Shown here: positions 52,401 through 62,695 of the stretch, in pieces
Numbering within the stretch: position 1 is the first letter of the stretch
Layout: each line of letters starts with the position of its first letter
Origin: Chimonanthus salicifolius
Taxonomy: Eukaryota; Streptophyta; Magnoliopsida; Laurales; Calycanthaceae
DNA length: 64,000 nt
Direction of reading: 5' to 3'
Assembly (NCBI GenBank): GCA_013350335.1
Contig: CM023532.1
Coordinates: 35,465,708-35,529,707, forward strand
Made by a program: the position numbers and the translations under genes
Notes under the pieces: model-generated
The model's database searches: none
Told to the model about the DNA's origin: nothing
The model's input: the letters and a program-made list of their open reading frames with translations, nothing else

Positions 52401-53075
52401 CCACATATTTTACGCACTTCAGAGAAACGTTACTCTTGAGCTATTTCCATTGTCATTTTGAGAATGTCTTTGGATTAATTTAATTAGTAAGTGGTAAAAT
52501 TGTGAGATGTTGATTCCTTTTTGAACTGTCTGCCTCTTCCAAAATAACTGAAAAAAAAGAACTCCCTATTACATTAAGATGAAAGACTGTCACCTAAATT
52601 AATTGACAAAAGATTTAGAAGGGAAGCTCCTCTTGATCCTGTTTCTGATTTGTTTACTGACTCCAGGAACTTCAACTATGGCATTATTGGTGATGGTTTG
52701 AAGGTTGATTTGTTGAACCATCCAGAATATCTAGAGCAGAATGCCACTTTGGCTTTCCAAGCTGCTATGTGGAGGTGGATGACCCCAATGAAGAAGAATC
52801 AGCCTTCGGCACATGATGCGTTTGTAGGCAACTGGAAACCTACAAAAAATGATACCTTGGAGAAGAGAGTGCCAGGGTTTGGGACTACCATGAATATTCT
52901 CTACGGGGATCTGGTGTGTGGCAAAGGTGAAATTGATTCAATGAACAACATCATCTCACATTTCCTCTATTACCTTGATTTGATGGGAATCGGTCGCGAA
53001 GCTGCTGGACCCAATGATGTTCTCAGCTGTGCAGAACAGGTTGCCTTCAACCCTTCTTCAACTTCCAGCTCTTGA
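46416..53075 (+). CDS. CTL1: Chitinase-like protein (GH19, CTL1/POM1 type), secreted
   Basis: Exons 46416-46755, 51932-52085 and 52667-53075 join to 300 codons plus stop, close to Arabidopsis CTL1 (about 320). The start codon begins a clean signal peptide (MERKWAVAILLLSVAVWMVDA). The GH19 fold follows: TISDLFKVYNFEELFAKRN, HAVGFWDYHSFITAAAL, AAFLGHVGSKTSC, PYAWGLCYNHE, YYGRGAIPVYW, NATLAFQAAMWRWMTP, GFGTTMNILYG, DLMGIGREAAGPNDVLSC. Where true chitinases have the catalytic Glu of HET, this protein has Lys (about residue 111, in SKTSC); the second Glu (about 133) remains. It is therefore probably not a chitinase. CTL proteins act in the apoplast in cellulose assembly and bind glucan chains. N-glycosylation sites occur at CCNETIS, QNATL and KNDTL. 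Introns are 5,176 and 581 bp. Confidence 0.94.
47327..47502 (-). mobile_element. SINE, family C, in chitinase-like intron 1
   Basis: Poly(T) at about 47331-47338, then CTCTGGATGCACGCAATCC body words. A tRNA-like head follows on the minus strand: A-box-like TAGCTCCTCTGGCTCAGG and B-box-like AGATTCAGTTCCCGTC. The flanks TTGGTTGGCAGTAGA (47312-47326) and TTGGTAGGCAATGGA (47503-47517) look like an aged target duplication (12 of 15 bases). Confidence 0.75.
47830..49230. mobile_element. Possible Copia LTR remnant
   Basis: The stretch begins TGTTAGTGCCCCGACTCG and ends ...AACGGAATATCA. Just before the end it has CCTATTTACCCCCCTCTAAG, a word typical of the 3' end of plant Copia LTRs. The possible 5-bp flanks AGACT and AGTCT differ by one base. 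No internal region is attached. The call is tentative. Confidence 0.35.
49600..50610 (-). mobile_element. LINE fragment (zf-RVT to RNase H region)
   Basis: The minus strand encodes a zinc-binding piece (CILCLKDEESIAHLFLSFF, about 50590-50530). Next comes a 174-codon open frame (49879-50403) starting WRSCWVATLWTSWLERNNRSF and running into a degenerate RNase H domain (AGPSGIGGEIKN-type region, EASGLLFRLTLAKE). It lies in intron 1 of the chitinase-like gene, antisense to it. Confidence 0.8.
51047..51460 (-). mobile_element. Plant RTE-clade LINE reverse-transcriptase fragment
   Basis: The minus strand encodes GLQQGSTSSSYLFVLVMENL, then EIQDEVPMCTLFAGNILLID and, after a frameshift, RTKTEYMDYNFS. 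These correspond to the GLHQGSALSPYLF, IQDEVPWCMLFADDIVLID and KTEYM motifs of plant RTE elements. The catalytic ADD has become AGN, so it is dead. It sits in intron 1 of the chitinase-like gene and is distinct from the L1-type LINE at 49600. Confidence 0.8.
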
Positions 53076-53866
53076 GCTAGCTTCAAAGTGCCCACTAGGA
53101 AATTGGCAGTAAAGGGTTATATTGTTTATTGGTCAATCAGATTTTGTGTTTCTGGGTTAAGTTGAATGAGTTGTTGCCTTTGTCAGAATGACCATGGGAT
53201 TGATACCATTTTAAGAAATTTCTACATGAAATGTGTGAAAAAGACTTACATATGTATATGTCATGATTCCTTGCAACGATATTTGATCTAAAATATGACT
53301 TTCGTTGTTCTTAATCTTGTGGATCCTTTGTCAGTAATTAGTAGTTGTTGGCTATTAGTTCTCTCTCTCTCTAGCTTGGATCGATTCTGGATGTTTCTAC
53401 TGCTCTAACATGATTTGATATGTTATTATTTTGACATTTAGTATTTCACATTCAGCATTCAATACCAAAAAGATAAATAGAATTTTGGAAAAATGAATAC
53501 AAATTGCGAAAAGATGATGATATGTCAGAATTTCATTGTGTAGTAAAATAAATTTCTGCTATTTGTAAAGCGGAGCTGCCGAAGATCCGGGCTCTGTGTA
53601 TCCAAATGCTGATTTTTATTTGGTGTTGGGTGTCGGGTGTCGGGTGTTTGGTTGATGCGTCAAGCAAGGACTAGTGTAGAGAAAACCTGGAAATGGAAAA
53701 CATTGCTACCTATCTCACGCATAAACCAAGAAATCACGAGGGGAAAATGAAGCAGTACTCAAATGACGATAGCTGATTAAATACATGGATTCAAATTCAA
53801 GCAGTGTTTCTATGTCTTAAGATTCGTCCCCTCCCCTGTGGTTCCTAGGAAATATGTATTCGTCAT

Positions 53867-54077
53867 AACCTAGAAGTCTGACGGTCAAGAAGCTCTTTTC
53901 ATGAAGAGAGGTCTTGTTCAATTCACGCTTAACATCTCTCTGGATCACTCCCAGTAGTTGCTTATCCAGTGTGTTTGAGATTAGGAGGCTTGCACATGCT
54001 CCAAAAACTAGTCGGATTAAAATATCCTTTGTCTAAATACAAGTGAGATCTCTGAACACCTTGGTCATAAAAAAAAA
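53867..54077 (+). mobile_element. tRNA-derived SINE, family A, with target duplication
   Basis: Exact 13-bp flanks ATGTATTCGTCAT at 53854-53866 and 54078-54090. The head has GACGGTCAAGAAGCTC and B-box-like TTGTTCAATTCACG; the body matches the copy at 27266; the tail is poly(A) at 54068-54077. It lies about 0.8 kb downstream of the chitinase-like gene. Confidence 0.9.
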
Positions 54078-54669
54078 ATGTATTCGTCATGCCCCTCTTC
54101 AGATTCATTTCTGTCGTCTCTCATCTTACATGAGGAACAAAAGCAGATGCCTGTATCATATGGTGCGATTATTGTTCAATATTTTGGATCCATTTCAGAC
54201 ATAAGTCTTGATTTTTTTAAAAATTATTCTAAGTCGGCAATTTTCAGGCAAGTAGACCAATGATTCAAAGAAGAGCAGGAAAGATTTTGCAATTTTTGGA
54301 CAGGGATCCCATGAAAGATCAATGGGATTCAAATGACTCAATAAGATGGATTGTACTGTAGTCTTTGATTTATGACTCTTCACTAGGAGCTAAAGTTCAG
54401 TAATGATTGGAGATATAATTTACCAATCATGACACCCGTCGAGTTTATTCGACTGATTTTGATATGCAATTCAAACTGTGCTCAGTATGGACATCTGGAA
54501 ACATTCTATCTTGTTGAGCACTATTGAGCAACTTCAAAATTCATGATGCTCTAGTCCCAAGTGATGTTTGGGGGTTAGTATGATAGTCAAAACTTGCTCT
54601 TGTTTGCGGAGAGTTTTGGAATCAAATCTCCCTCAACACAAAAATGGCCACTTTCCATTGTTTTGTACC

Positions 54670-54735
54670 TGACATGTGTGGATTGAGAAGTTTACATATA
54701 TCCCAAATATTAGTCGGGTGAGAAGCCTGGATCCA
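54670..54735 (+). mobile_element. SINE fragment (family A, 3' part)
   Basis: TGTGTGGATTGAGAAGTTTAC ... AATATTAGTCGGGTGAGAAGCC matches the 3' halves of the family A copies. No head or tail is preserved. Confidence 0.45.
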
Positions 54736-56134
54736 TTTGGGGTTTTCGGTTCTATCCGGTCCCAGTCATCAGCCTGCCTGTTCTTATGCTTGCTGGATGC
54801 CTCTCTTTCAGGTAAGTATTCAAATTCTGGAAACCCCAGCGCCATTCTTGTGGAACGAATAATGAATCTCCTGCAAGTGAGAGAAGGAAAGGCCATTTGT
54901 AGCAGACCAACATGCCCTGAATAACTTCTTCCAGGCTCTTGTTAATCAATCAAAATCACTTCTTATTGGGTTTTATATTCTTTCTCATGCAGTCGACAAT
55001 ATTCTTATATGTAATCTAGATTTGCATCAACTTTAGCAGGGTGAGCTTGTAAATGAAATTTGTCAGTTGTGATTAGGATTTATTCTTTTCCCACCGGCTT
55101 GCATTTTGCTTCTTTACCTTGTAGTTAGGAGCAGGCCTAGGTCCTACATGAAGCCGATTAAGAAGATTGCAAGCACCAATACCAATTTTTCTGGATTATG
55201 CATGGGTTTGGAAGGTAGTTCCATGTCACAGAGGCGCACCAGTACCAACTTTTATGGATTATCCATGGGTTTGGAAGTAGTTCCATGCGCTTGCTATCTC
55301 AAAATAATTATCTACAGTAGGTGCAACAAACCCCCACTTATAAGCCCAACTCTTTCCTAGCACAAATCAGATAAGAGACACAACACATGCCTGCATGACA
55401 TGCTCTCCGGCCCAATCTATGGCACCCTCGTCATGGGGACATACACCTCTTTAGTGTAGGGTTCATGGATTCCTTGCTGCAGTGCCTTCGAGCCCACACG
55501 ACAGTGGCCTCAGATTGGCTCTGAAGTCCTAAAGGCACTTGCCATCTCAAAATGACTAACCACTATGTGTGCTACTTAACTTCACTTATAAGCCAAAGTC
55601 TTTTCCAGCACACTCCGATTTCATATTCTAACACATGCTGCATGATATCTAGTTTCACTGTGTTACAAAGAATCTTAGGAATTGGTTTATTTACCGGTGG
55701 TGCTTTTATTGAAGGTTCTTTATATCAATCTTAATGAATCAAACTCTTCCACTTGATTATGGTGTTGTTATACTTTAGATTGTGGGTGATTCATAATATG
55801 ATTTATAACAGAGTCAAACAGAGAATTAAAACTTATAAATCTGGCTCTAAATAAACGGAATTCTAACTTATGGTAATAACTATCGATAATTATTATGTAA
55901 ATGTAATTTTTTTAATTCAATTTATATTCATCATCTAAATTAAACTCCATATAACGTAATTAGACTTAAAAATAAACTATTTAAGAGTTAATAATTTCTC
56001 TATTCCTTATCAAAAAATCAGTCCGCTTATACTCAATTACTCGTTACCGTTTACTGATGACAAATCCTGAATTGACTCGGTCGCATCTGATCTCACCTAA
56101 AATGCAGAGGGACTCGTTCCAACTCCCATCTCAG
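54736..56134. other. Intergenic DNA, no gene seen
   Basis: Contains an imperfect repeat of ACCAATACCAATTTTTCTGGATTATGCATGGGTTTGG-like DNA at about 55170-55280 (two copies about 75 bp apart). It may be transposon debris. No coding signal was seen. Confidence 0.45.
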
Positions 56135-56144
56135 GCCACGTGGC
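56135..56144. promoter_or_regulatory. Palindromic G-box / ABRE (GCCACGTGGC)
   Basis: A perfect 10-bp palindrome with the CACGTG core and the GGC extension favoured by ABA-responsive bZIP (ABF/ABI5) factors. It is 53 bp upstream of the TATA box and 113 bp upstream of the start codon of the stress-protein gene. Confidence 0.75.
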
Positions 56145-56187
56145 AAATGTATATGATGCCAGTCGTTATAACTGGACCCATAAAAGC

Positions 56188-56194
56188 TATATAA
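56188..56194 (+). promoter_or_regulatory. TATA box of the KIN2-like gene
   Basis: TATATAA within AAAGCTATATAAAGCCC, about 63 bp upstream of the ATG at 56257. This leaves a short 5' UTR of about 30-40 bp. Confidence 0.75.
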
Positions 56195-56256
56195 AGCCCG
56201 GCCCACCAAAAAGTGCTTAGCCAATTTTATAAAATTTCCCTTTCTTTCAAGAGAAT

Positions 56257-58837
56257 ATGTCGGAATCAAGGCAATTATTCAAGGCCGGGGCAGCACATGG
56301 TGAAGGACAAGTAAGATCATGGTTAAAAATTTATGGAAATTCAATATTTTTTTCTTAATGTTATATAATTTTGATAAATCATCTTTCATGCGAGGGGTGT
56401 AAAAAACGCCCCGGTCGATAATTCGGCCGATATGATTCTCTCTCTCTTTTTTTTTTTTAAATATCGGTATTATTTTATTATTTTATTTTCTCTGAATTAA
56501 AAAATATAAAAAAAAAAGAAAAAGAAACTATTTAAAAAAAAAATTGAAAATGTAAATATCAGCTGATATCGGCCGATATTTTGACCTGGGCCTATCACCG
56601 TTTTTTTTTTTTTTTAAAAAAATACCGATATTAATCATATCGGCCGATATCAGACCAATATGATTCGGCGATATATCGGCCATATCGGCCGATATGAAGG
56701 TTGTACAACCGATACAATACGTATCGGCCGATATCTCGACCTCTGTTTCATGCATCTTTAAACCATGGTGATAGGTTAGAAATGAATGTCTTTTTTTTTT
56801 TTATAAAATTTGACATTGATTCAAAGAAGGTATACTTTTTAATTTTTTTTGTTATCATAGTAAATTATTCTGATACAAGTTTTTACCTTTAAAATTATGA
56901 TTTAATTGACCAAATTAAAGTAATTTTTTTTATTGATGACGATAACGAGTTTGTTGAAAAAGTTTATGCTTGAATAAAGAGACCGCTAAAAATAAATTTT
57001 ATTAGATTAATCAAACTATTTTTAAAGTTTAGAAACTTTAATCATTTAAAATCTTTTAATATTTTAATTTAGACATTTTAATTGACTAATCATCATATAT
57101 ATATATATATATATATCTTATCTGTAATGTTCAATCCAATAATTAAAAACTTAAAACGCATCAATTTAAAAGGAAAAGAAAATTAAACTAAAAATATTAA
57201 TTTTAACGATGATCTAGATTCATCACAAAGTGTGCAATCGATTTTTTTACAGCAAAAAGCAAACCAAATGATAGACTCGGCCAAAGACAAGGCCCAATCT
57301 ACTAAAGAATCTGCCCAAGAGAGCAAGGAGACTGCTGCTGGTTTTCTCCAGGAGGTTTGATGCACAACTAATCACTTTTTCTTTTCTTTTTTTGAGGAAA
57401 AAACGAAAAAATTTCTTTTACAAACTGATTTTCTTCCCATTTACTCTTGACTTTTTTTTTTTATACTTTTCACCAACAATTTGAACATTTTAGCATTTCG
57501 ACTGAAGAATGATAATGCTGCAGTATCCACATGGATTTAGCTCAGCTGGTTGCCTTCTGTCTGAATAAGCAAGAAGTTGTGGGTTTGAGTATCCATAGCC
57601 TAACTTTGGTGTGTTCTAGGGGTAGTGGGCTCACCCGTGGAGGTTTTGCATTGGGTATCTCACAATTTCCCACACGTAAATTTAAAATAATAATAATAAC
57701 AATAATGTAGTAAAACTTACTTTTATATTTCAATTATAAAATTGTTTATAGTTTATATGATTCTGTATCCATTTCTTGCAAGTGAAAATTTTAGTGATTA
57801 AATGTCAAAAACTGATAAAATTATTTAATGGCATTGCAATGGTAATAATTTCTTGTTGATTCTCAAATGTTACAATAATGAAAATTTTAAAAACTTGTGA
57901 CTATTGAGTATTGATGTAAAATTATGATAGATTCAATATCACAGTAGTTTTTTTTTTTTTTTGAACGGTTTCAATATCACAGTAGTTTATTGTTAATCTA
58001 TATTTAGATATTAGAATAATAAGGTAGAGCGAATTTTTAATCTTATTTATAGAGATAATGAAATGCATATAAGAAAAGTAAATAAAGAGGAAATCTCTAA
58101 ACGGGGAAATACAATATTCAATAATAATAGAAATATCGAATTATATCCTAATATCTAAATATAGATTAACATTCTCTTTCAAGCTGTAGCGTGTTTTGAA
58201 AGAACGTACTAGCTTGCTCACGAGATTATGAAATAAATCTTTGCTAAAAAACCATGATGAGTCTATATCATGTGGTGGAGGCCACATCGAAATTATTTGT
58301 TTTGCATTATTAATCTCTTCACGCATCAACTTCGCGAAGAAAGTATTTTTAAAAAGAAATGATTCTATGTTGTCATCTTAACAAAATATTCTATGATTAT
58401 CTCAAAATAAATGGTGGATTAACTCATCATGAAAACTCCTATGAAGATTTCTCATTTGCCATTCAAATAATTAAACTATCAAAGTGATTTTTTATTTTTT
58501 TGAATTTACGTGTGGAAAACTGCAGGATACCCAGCGTAAAACTCTTATGGGTGAGCCCACTGTCTCTAGGTCACATCAAGATTAGGACCTACGAGAGCTC
58601 GAACCCACAACAATATCGAAAGTGATTTATATTTTTTTATAGTAATTTTTCTTTCTTGAAGCAATTCATACTCTTTTGTAATCCACAGAACTTCAATCAA
58701 TGTTCTGAAATCAATACTCATCATCTGACGGTTATAAATTATTTCAGAGTGGAGAGCAATTGATGAGCATGGCACAGGGTGCTGCTGATAGTGTGAAGAA
58801 AACCCTTGGTGTAGGAAACCACCAAAGCAAGAACTGA
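56257..58837 (+). CDS. KIN2/LEA-like small hydrophilic stress protein
   Basis: Three exons, 56257-56310, 57253-57354 and 58748-58837, all in phase 0 with GT-AG sites, give 81 residues. The product is Lys/Gln/Ser/Ala-rich, with one large hydrophilic helix and no Cys or signal peptide. It starts MSESRQLFKAGAAHGEGQQK, continues DSAKDKAQSTKESAQESKE and ends SMAQGAADSVKKTLGVGNH. This layout (QxFxAGxAxGxxQ head, KDKAQ/KESAQ repeats, MAQGAADxVKxTLG tail) matches the plant KIN1/KIN2/COR6.6 stress-induced family, induced by cold, drought and ABA and thought to protect membranes or proteins. The G-box/ABRE and TATA box upstream fit that regulation. Introns (942 and 1,393 bp) hold a MITE and SINE copies. 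Confidence 0.88.
56392..56745. mobile_element. CGATAT-family hAT-type MITE, copy 3 (354 bp)
   Basis: Exact 8-bp duplication TTTCATGC at 56384-56391 and 56746-56753. Ends are GAGGGGTGTAAAA and ATCTCGACCTCTG. ATATCGGCCGATAT-type units occur on both sides of an A/T-rich middle. It is inserted in intron 1 of the KIN2-like gene. Confidence 0.9.
57531..57706 (+). mobile_element. tRNA-derived SINE, family B
   Basis: A tRNA-like head with GGATTTAGCTCAGCTGG (A box) and GGGTTTGAGTATCC (B box, 57581-57594). The body includes GTGGGCTCACCCGTGG, and the tail is (AAT)n at about 57685-57706. It lies in intron 2 of the KIN2-like gene, sense orientation. Confidence 0.8.
58501..58613 (-). mobile_element. SINE, family B, truncated and inverted
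   Basis: The reverse complement shows GGGTTCGAGCTCTCG (B box), CAGTGGGCTCACCC and CCACACGTAAATTCA, all shared with the copy at 57531. The A box end is missing. It is in the same intron, in opposite orientation. Confidence 0.7.
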
Positions 58838-59236
58838 AAGCCCAGGCCCAATAGCAGAAATGCAGGGCCCATCTCCCCTCTCTTCTCTCATCAATCCCTT
58901 TTTCTTTTGTTTTCTTTTTCTATTATTATGTTAGAACTTCGACTGTCTATGGTTTTCATTCAATATATGTAGTGAATCTCTTTGGGTTGAGAGGTCTCTA
59001 CAAGAATTGTTGTTAATGTGTTGAGAGATTAATCAATTTCTTTTAGTTTTCGTATATCTCTTTTAATCCTCTAACTACAATGAGATGAATTTTTATTTTT
59101 ATTTTTTCCAATAAAAACCAAGTCAAAATGGGTTGACCCAATTGGCCCATAAATGAAATTGTTGTCATGGCCCAACCTATTAATTGCCCAAGTAATTTAT
59201 TATAATTTTAACTCAAAATAGACTTGATACTGCAAC

Positions 59237-59644
59237 CAGGGGTCAAGATATCGACCCATACGAAATGTATCGGCCGATTGATACGGGTTTTCAGTGCCTT
59301 ATCATATTGGCCGATACGTATTGTATCGACCGTACACAATAGTTCTTGACCGCAATGGCCGATATATCGGCGATATATATCGGTCCGATATCGACCAATA
59401 TTCATAATATCGGTTTAAAAAAAAAAATTCAAAACTGTGGTGGGCCCGAGTTGATATCTCGGCCAATATCGACCGATATTTTCGTTTTCAATTTTTTTTA
59501 AAAAAAATCCCTTTTGGATTATTTATTTATTTTTTAATTCAAAAAAATAAAATAATAAAAATACCGATATTTAAAAAAAAACACAAAAGAGAAGAGAGAA
59601 ATTTATCTGCTGATATCTCGGCCTAGGCAAAATTTTCACCCCTA
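59237..59644. mobile_element. CGATAT-family hAT-type MITE, copy 4 (408 bp)
   Basis: Exact 8-bp duplication ACTGCAAC at 59229-59236 and 59645-59652. Ends are CAGGGGTCAAGATATCG and TTTTCACCCCTA. Contains GCCGATATATCGGCGATATATCG and related words in its left half and an A/T-rich right half. It lies about 400 bp downstream of the KIN2-like gene. Confidence 0.9.
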
Positions 59645-59727
59645 ACTGCAACTAAACTAATTTATTAAACAATTAATCAACTTTATTTATATTATATTTA
59701 TTAAATAAATTGACCTAACTTAGTCAT

Positions 59728-60030
59728 TTTATTTTATTTTTGAGCGGTAAAGATAAAATTTCATTAAAGAGAAGATAAAAACAATAAAAAGGATAAAAGA
59801 CAAGACAAGAAGCAATAAAAGAAAAAAGAGAAAAACCACAACAAAAACAATTATCCTTCTGGAAGATGAAAGACACCCAAAAACAATCCTTCAACTGTAT
59901 TTTTAGCAAAGAAGTCCGCAACACCATTCGTTGACAGACTGATATGTTTGAAAGAGACCTCCTAACCCACGGAAAGACCGTTAATTTCCCTTACTAGGGT
60001 GATTAGCCTCCAGGGAAGACGCTAATTGTA
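59728..60030 (-). mobile_element. LINE 3' fragment (RNase H tail)
   Basis: The minus strand encodes VSFKHISLSTNGVADFFAKN, the typical end of plant LINE RNase H domains (HIxRxxNxVADxLA). An A-rich tail follows (T-rich at about 59720-59745 on the plus strand). It is short and frame-broken. Confidence 0.65.
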
Positions 60031-60764
60031 ATTGCAGATTAATTTATTATTTTGACAACTTTTTAATTATATTTAACCCTACTTAATCCATGAACTTTTG
60101 ATTTCCATTTTTTTTAATATAGGTTTTGGATGAAATTCTCTTATAAAATCATCTTAATCTTGTAAAATTAGTTATAGTGAAGTAAGCTCGGAAGAAGTTG
60201 AATCAAAGTTCTCTAGTCTAATTCTATAAATTTAAATCCACTAAGTGACCCATTTTGTCCACTTATTCTATATCTAATTTTCTCTACATTTCACCCAAAC
60301 TCTATAGTCCATTTAATAAATTAATAGGCCCTTACTAGCAAGGCTTATGTAGCCTTCATAGGGTCCTCTTATTTTTAGAAGAACTCTTGTGGAGCAACTT
60401 TCCAATATTTCAAAGTAGCCCAACATGTTTAGGCATAAATGTGTAGAAAATATAATAAAAATCAGTGTCCATCTCCGTCTACACATCTCATCCATTTGTT
60501 TGGGGCCCAACCCATGTAGATGGTTGGCTTGATTAGTAAATGTTTTTATTTTTATATTATATTATCCTAAATCCAGATTTTCAATTATCTTATTAATACA
60601 TATAAATTACTATTGTCGTCATCGTTATTATTATTATTATTATTTAAGTCTCACGCTTTACATAGTGAATGTCATGTAATGAGGAACACATGGATGGCGG
60701 ACTATTAGGTATATCAAGTGTCACCCATATTTAATAATCATGTACCTCTTATTTTAACTTTCAC

Positions 60765-61240
60765 AAATCAATCATGTGGGTCGGGTCGTGAAAGTCGGGT
60801 CAGCGGGTCGGGTCGGGTTGAGAAGTCAGAAACCCGCATTGAATTCGGGTCGGGTTGGGTTGAGAGATTTTTAAGTTAACCCGACCCGACCCGGTAAAAA
60901 GTAGGCTAAAGTAGGTTCAAAATGTGGGTCGGCTCGGGTTTCGGGTTGAGTCGGGTTATAGTTCAGGTCGGGTCTGGTCAAGAGGTCCGGGTTAAAAGCT
61001 CGGGTCAGATCGGGTTTGGATTCCATATATTAGTAACTCGGGTCGGGTTGGGTTTTAAAAAACCCGACCTGACCAGGCTCGATTTCAGTCCCTAGGTTAA
61101 CTTGTAAAATCCTCAACCTGATCCAACCCGAATTCTATGCAGGTATTTGTCTTCTCAACCTGACCGACCTGCTAACCCGAAATTCTCAACTCAGGCCCGC
61201 ATGATTTTTCGGATCAAGTCAAAACCCAACTGGAGTTGCA
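60765..61240. mobile_element. GGGTCGGGT-rich hAT-like repeats, head-to-head remnants
   Basis: The first part (about 60765-61095) follows copy 1 at 33976 closely (ATCATGTGGGTCGGGTC start; GATTTCAGTCCCTA end). The second part (about 61096-61240) reads like a diverged copy in reverse orientation, ending GTTGCAGCCTTACACC. Flanks TTTTAACT/GGTTAACT match at only 6 of 8 bases, so the boundaries are uncertain. Confidence 0.6.
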
Positions 61241-61833
61241 GCCTTACACCCAACCATGTAGTGCCTAGAATCTATTCAAGAGAGAATCTTGTAATTAAGT
61301 CCGAGCTGAAAAATCTCACTAGTGCAATTTATACTTTAAATTATACATATAATCATCCTCCATCCTTGCATACAACCCACTATGTGATGAGATTGATAGA
61401 AATTTTATTTTTAAATATTGTATCCACTAAAAACCACCTTATGTGTCCAAATTTTCCTACACCACTAAAGTTCATGGATTAAATAGGGTTTGACATAATA
61501 CCAATTTTATTGAACCATTAATTATTTTTAAACCCTCGTAATAATTGGGTTAAGATGAAATTTTGGAGCCGACTCTCCAATCTAATGGAGTCCACTTCGT
61601 CACCATTTAAAAGGTCCTCATAGTAACTTGAAAGAGCACATCACTCATGAAAAATTATATATATTACCCACATGAGTATGAAATCACTTAGAATGTATGT
61701 ATATTGACTGTATTCAATGTTTATAACTTGAAATGTACTCAATTATTATAAATTGAAACCTTCTCTCTTAATTTCTCATTTGCCCATTTTTACACTCACA
61801 GGAATTGATATTAAAAAAATATTGCCTCTCGTC

Positions 61834-62072
61834 CAGGGGTACAAATATCGGCCGATACATATCGTATCAGCCGATATGTACCGGTTTTGAAGGAGTGAAT
61901 ATCGGCCGATATATATCGTTATCGGCCGATATTCACAATATCGGCTGAAATATCGGCCGTATTATATCGGCCGATATCGGCTGGAGAGAGAAAAATATCG
62001 GCCGATAATGATATATCGGTCGACATATCATATCGGCCAATATATCGGCCGATACCGATTTTTAAACCCTAG
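61834..62072. mobile_element. CGATAT-family hAT-type MITE, copy 5 (239 bp)
   Basis: Exact 8-bp duplication CTCTCGTC at 61826-61833 and 62073-62080. Ends are CAGGGGTACAAATATCGG and TTTTTAAACCCTAG. This is the copy richest in the core, with about eight ATCGGCCGATA units in under 240 bp. Its interior includes GGAGAGAGAAAAATATCGG, matching copy 1 in reverse. Confidence 0.92.
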
Positions 62073-62199
62073 CTCTCGTCCACTTCAGACTATTCAAAGA
62101 ATGATTTGATAGGTGGATATTACACCATCACCATCACCATCCATCAAATTTAGAGAGCACAATTTAAAATTAGATCAATCATAGAAGTCCTCGAAATTT

Positions 62200-62440
62200 T
62201 GATATTATTTGGGCCGATATTTGCTAAATGGTAAGATAGCGACGAAATTGTCTAAGTCTTTTAGAAGACTCAACTAATCCTCAAAACAATGTATAACTCT
62301 CTCTATTCATACACATTAAGTAAATCTATGGGAAGTGACCCTTTGAAGTACAATGAGAATAAATTCCACTTTTAAGATAAATTCCTAGCCATCACTGGAA
62401 CCTCTTCGGAATAAAACCAAATACTTGATAGTAGAGATTT
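62200..62440 (-). mobile_element. Possible diverged family A SINE
   Basis: On the minus strand, CAGTGATGGCTAGGAATTTA and AGAGAGAGTTATACATTG resemble words of the SINE at 63586. The tail and B box are poorly preserved. Tentative. Confidence 0.35.
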
Positions 62441-62587
62441 TTCTTTCTTTCTTCTTCCCCCTAAGAGGTCAGAGTTGACAATGGCTGAAATTTGTCAGAT
62501 AATCCACAGCCAAGTCCAATAGGCCAATGAGAATTTGGGTAAAGATTCTAGCTTAGCAAGAAAGTAACGGTAACAAATACAAAGCAG

Positions 62588-62695
62588 ATACTTTGACCGG
62601 ATGCAATTCCAGTCTTCATGTTATGGATGAAAGATCAACGAATACTTTGACCGGATGCAATTCCAGTCTTCATGTTATGGATGAAAGATCAACGA
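62588..62695. repeat. Perfect tandem duplication, 54 bp x 2
   Basis: Positions 62588-62641 and 62642-62695 are identical, starting ATACTTTGACCGGATGC and ending AAAGATCAACGA. It is intergenic and non-coding. Confidence 0.95.

Noticed and set aside
57533..57600. tRNA gene at the head of the family B SINE
   Set aside because: A and B boxes are present, but acceptor and anticodon stems do not pair well and a SINE body with an (AAT)n tail follows.
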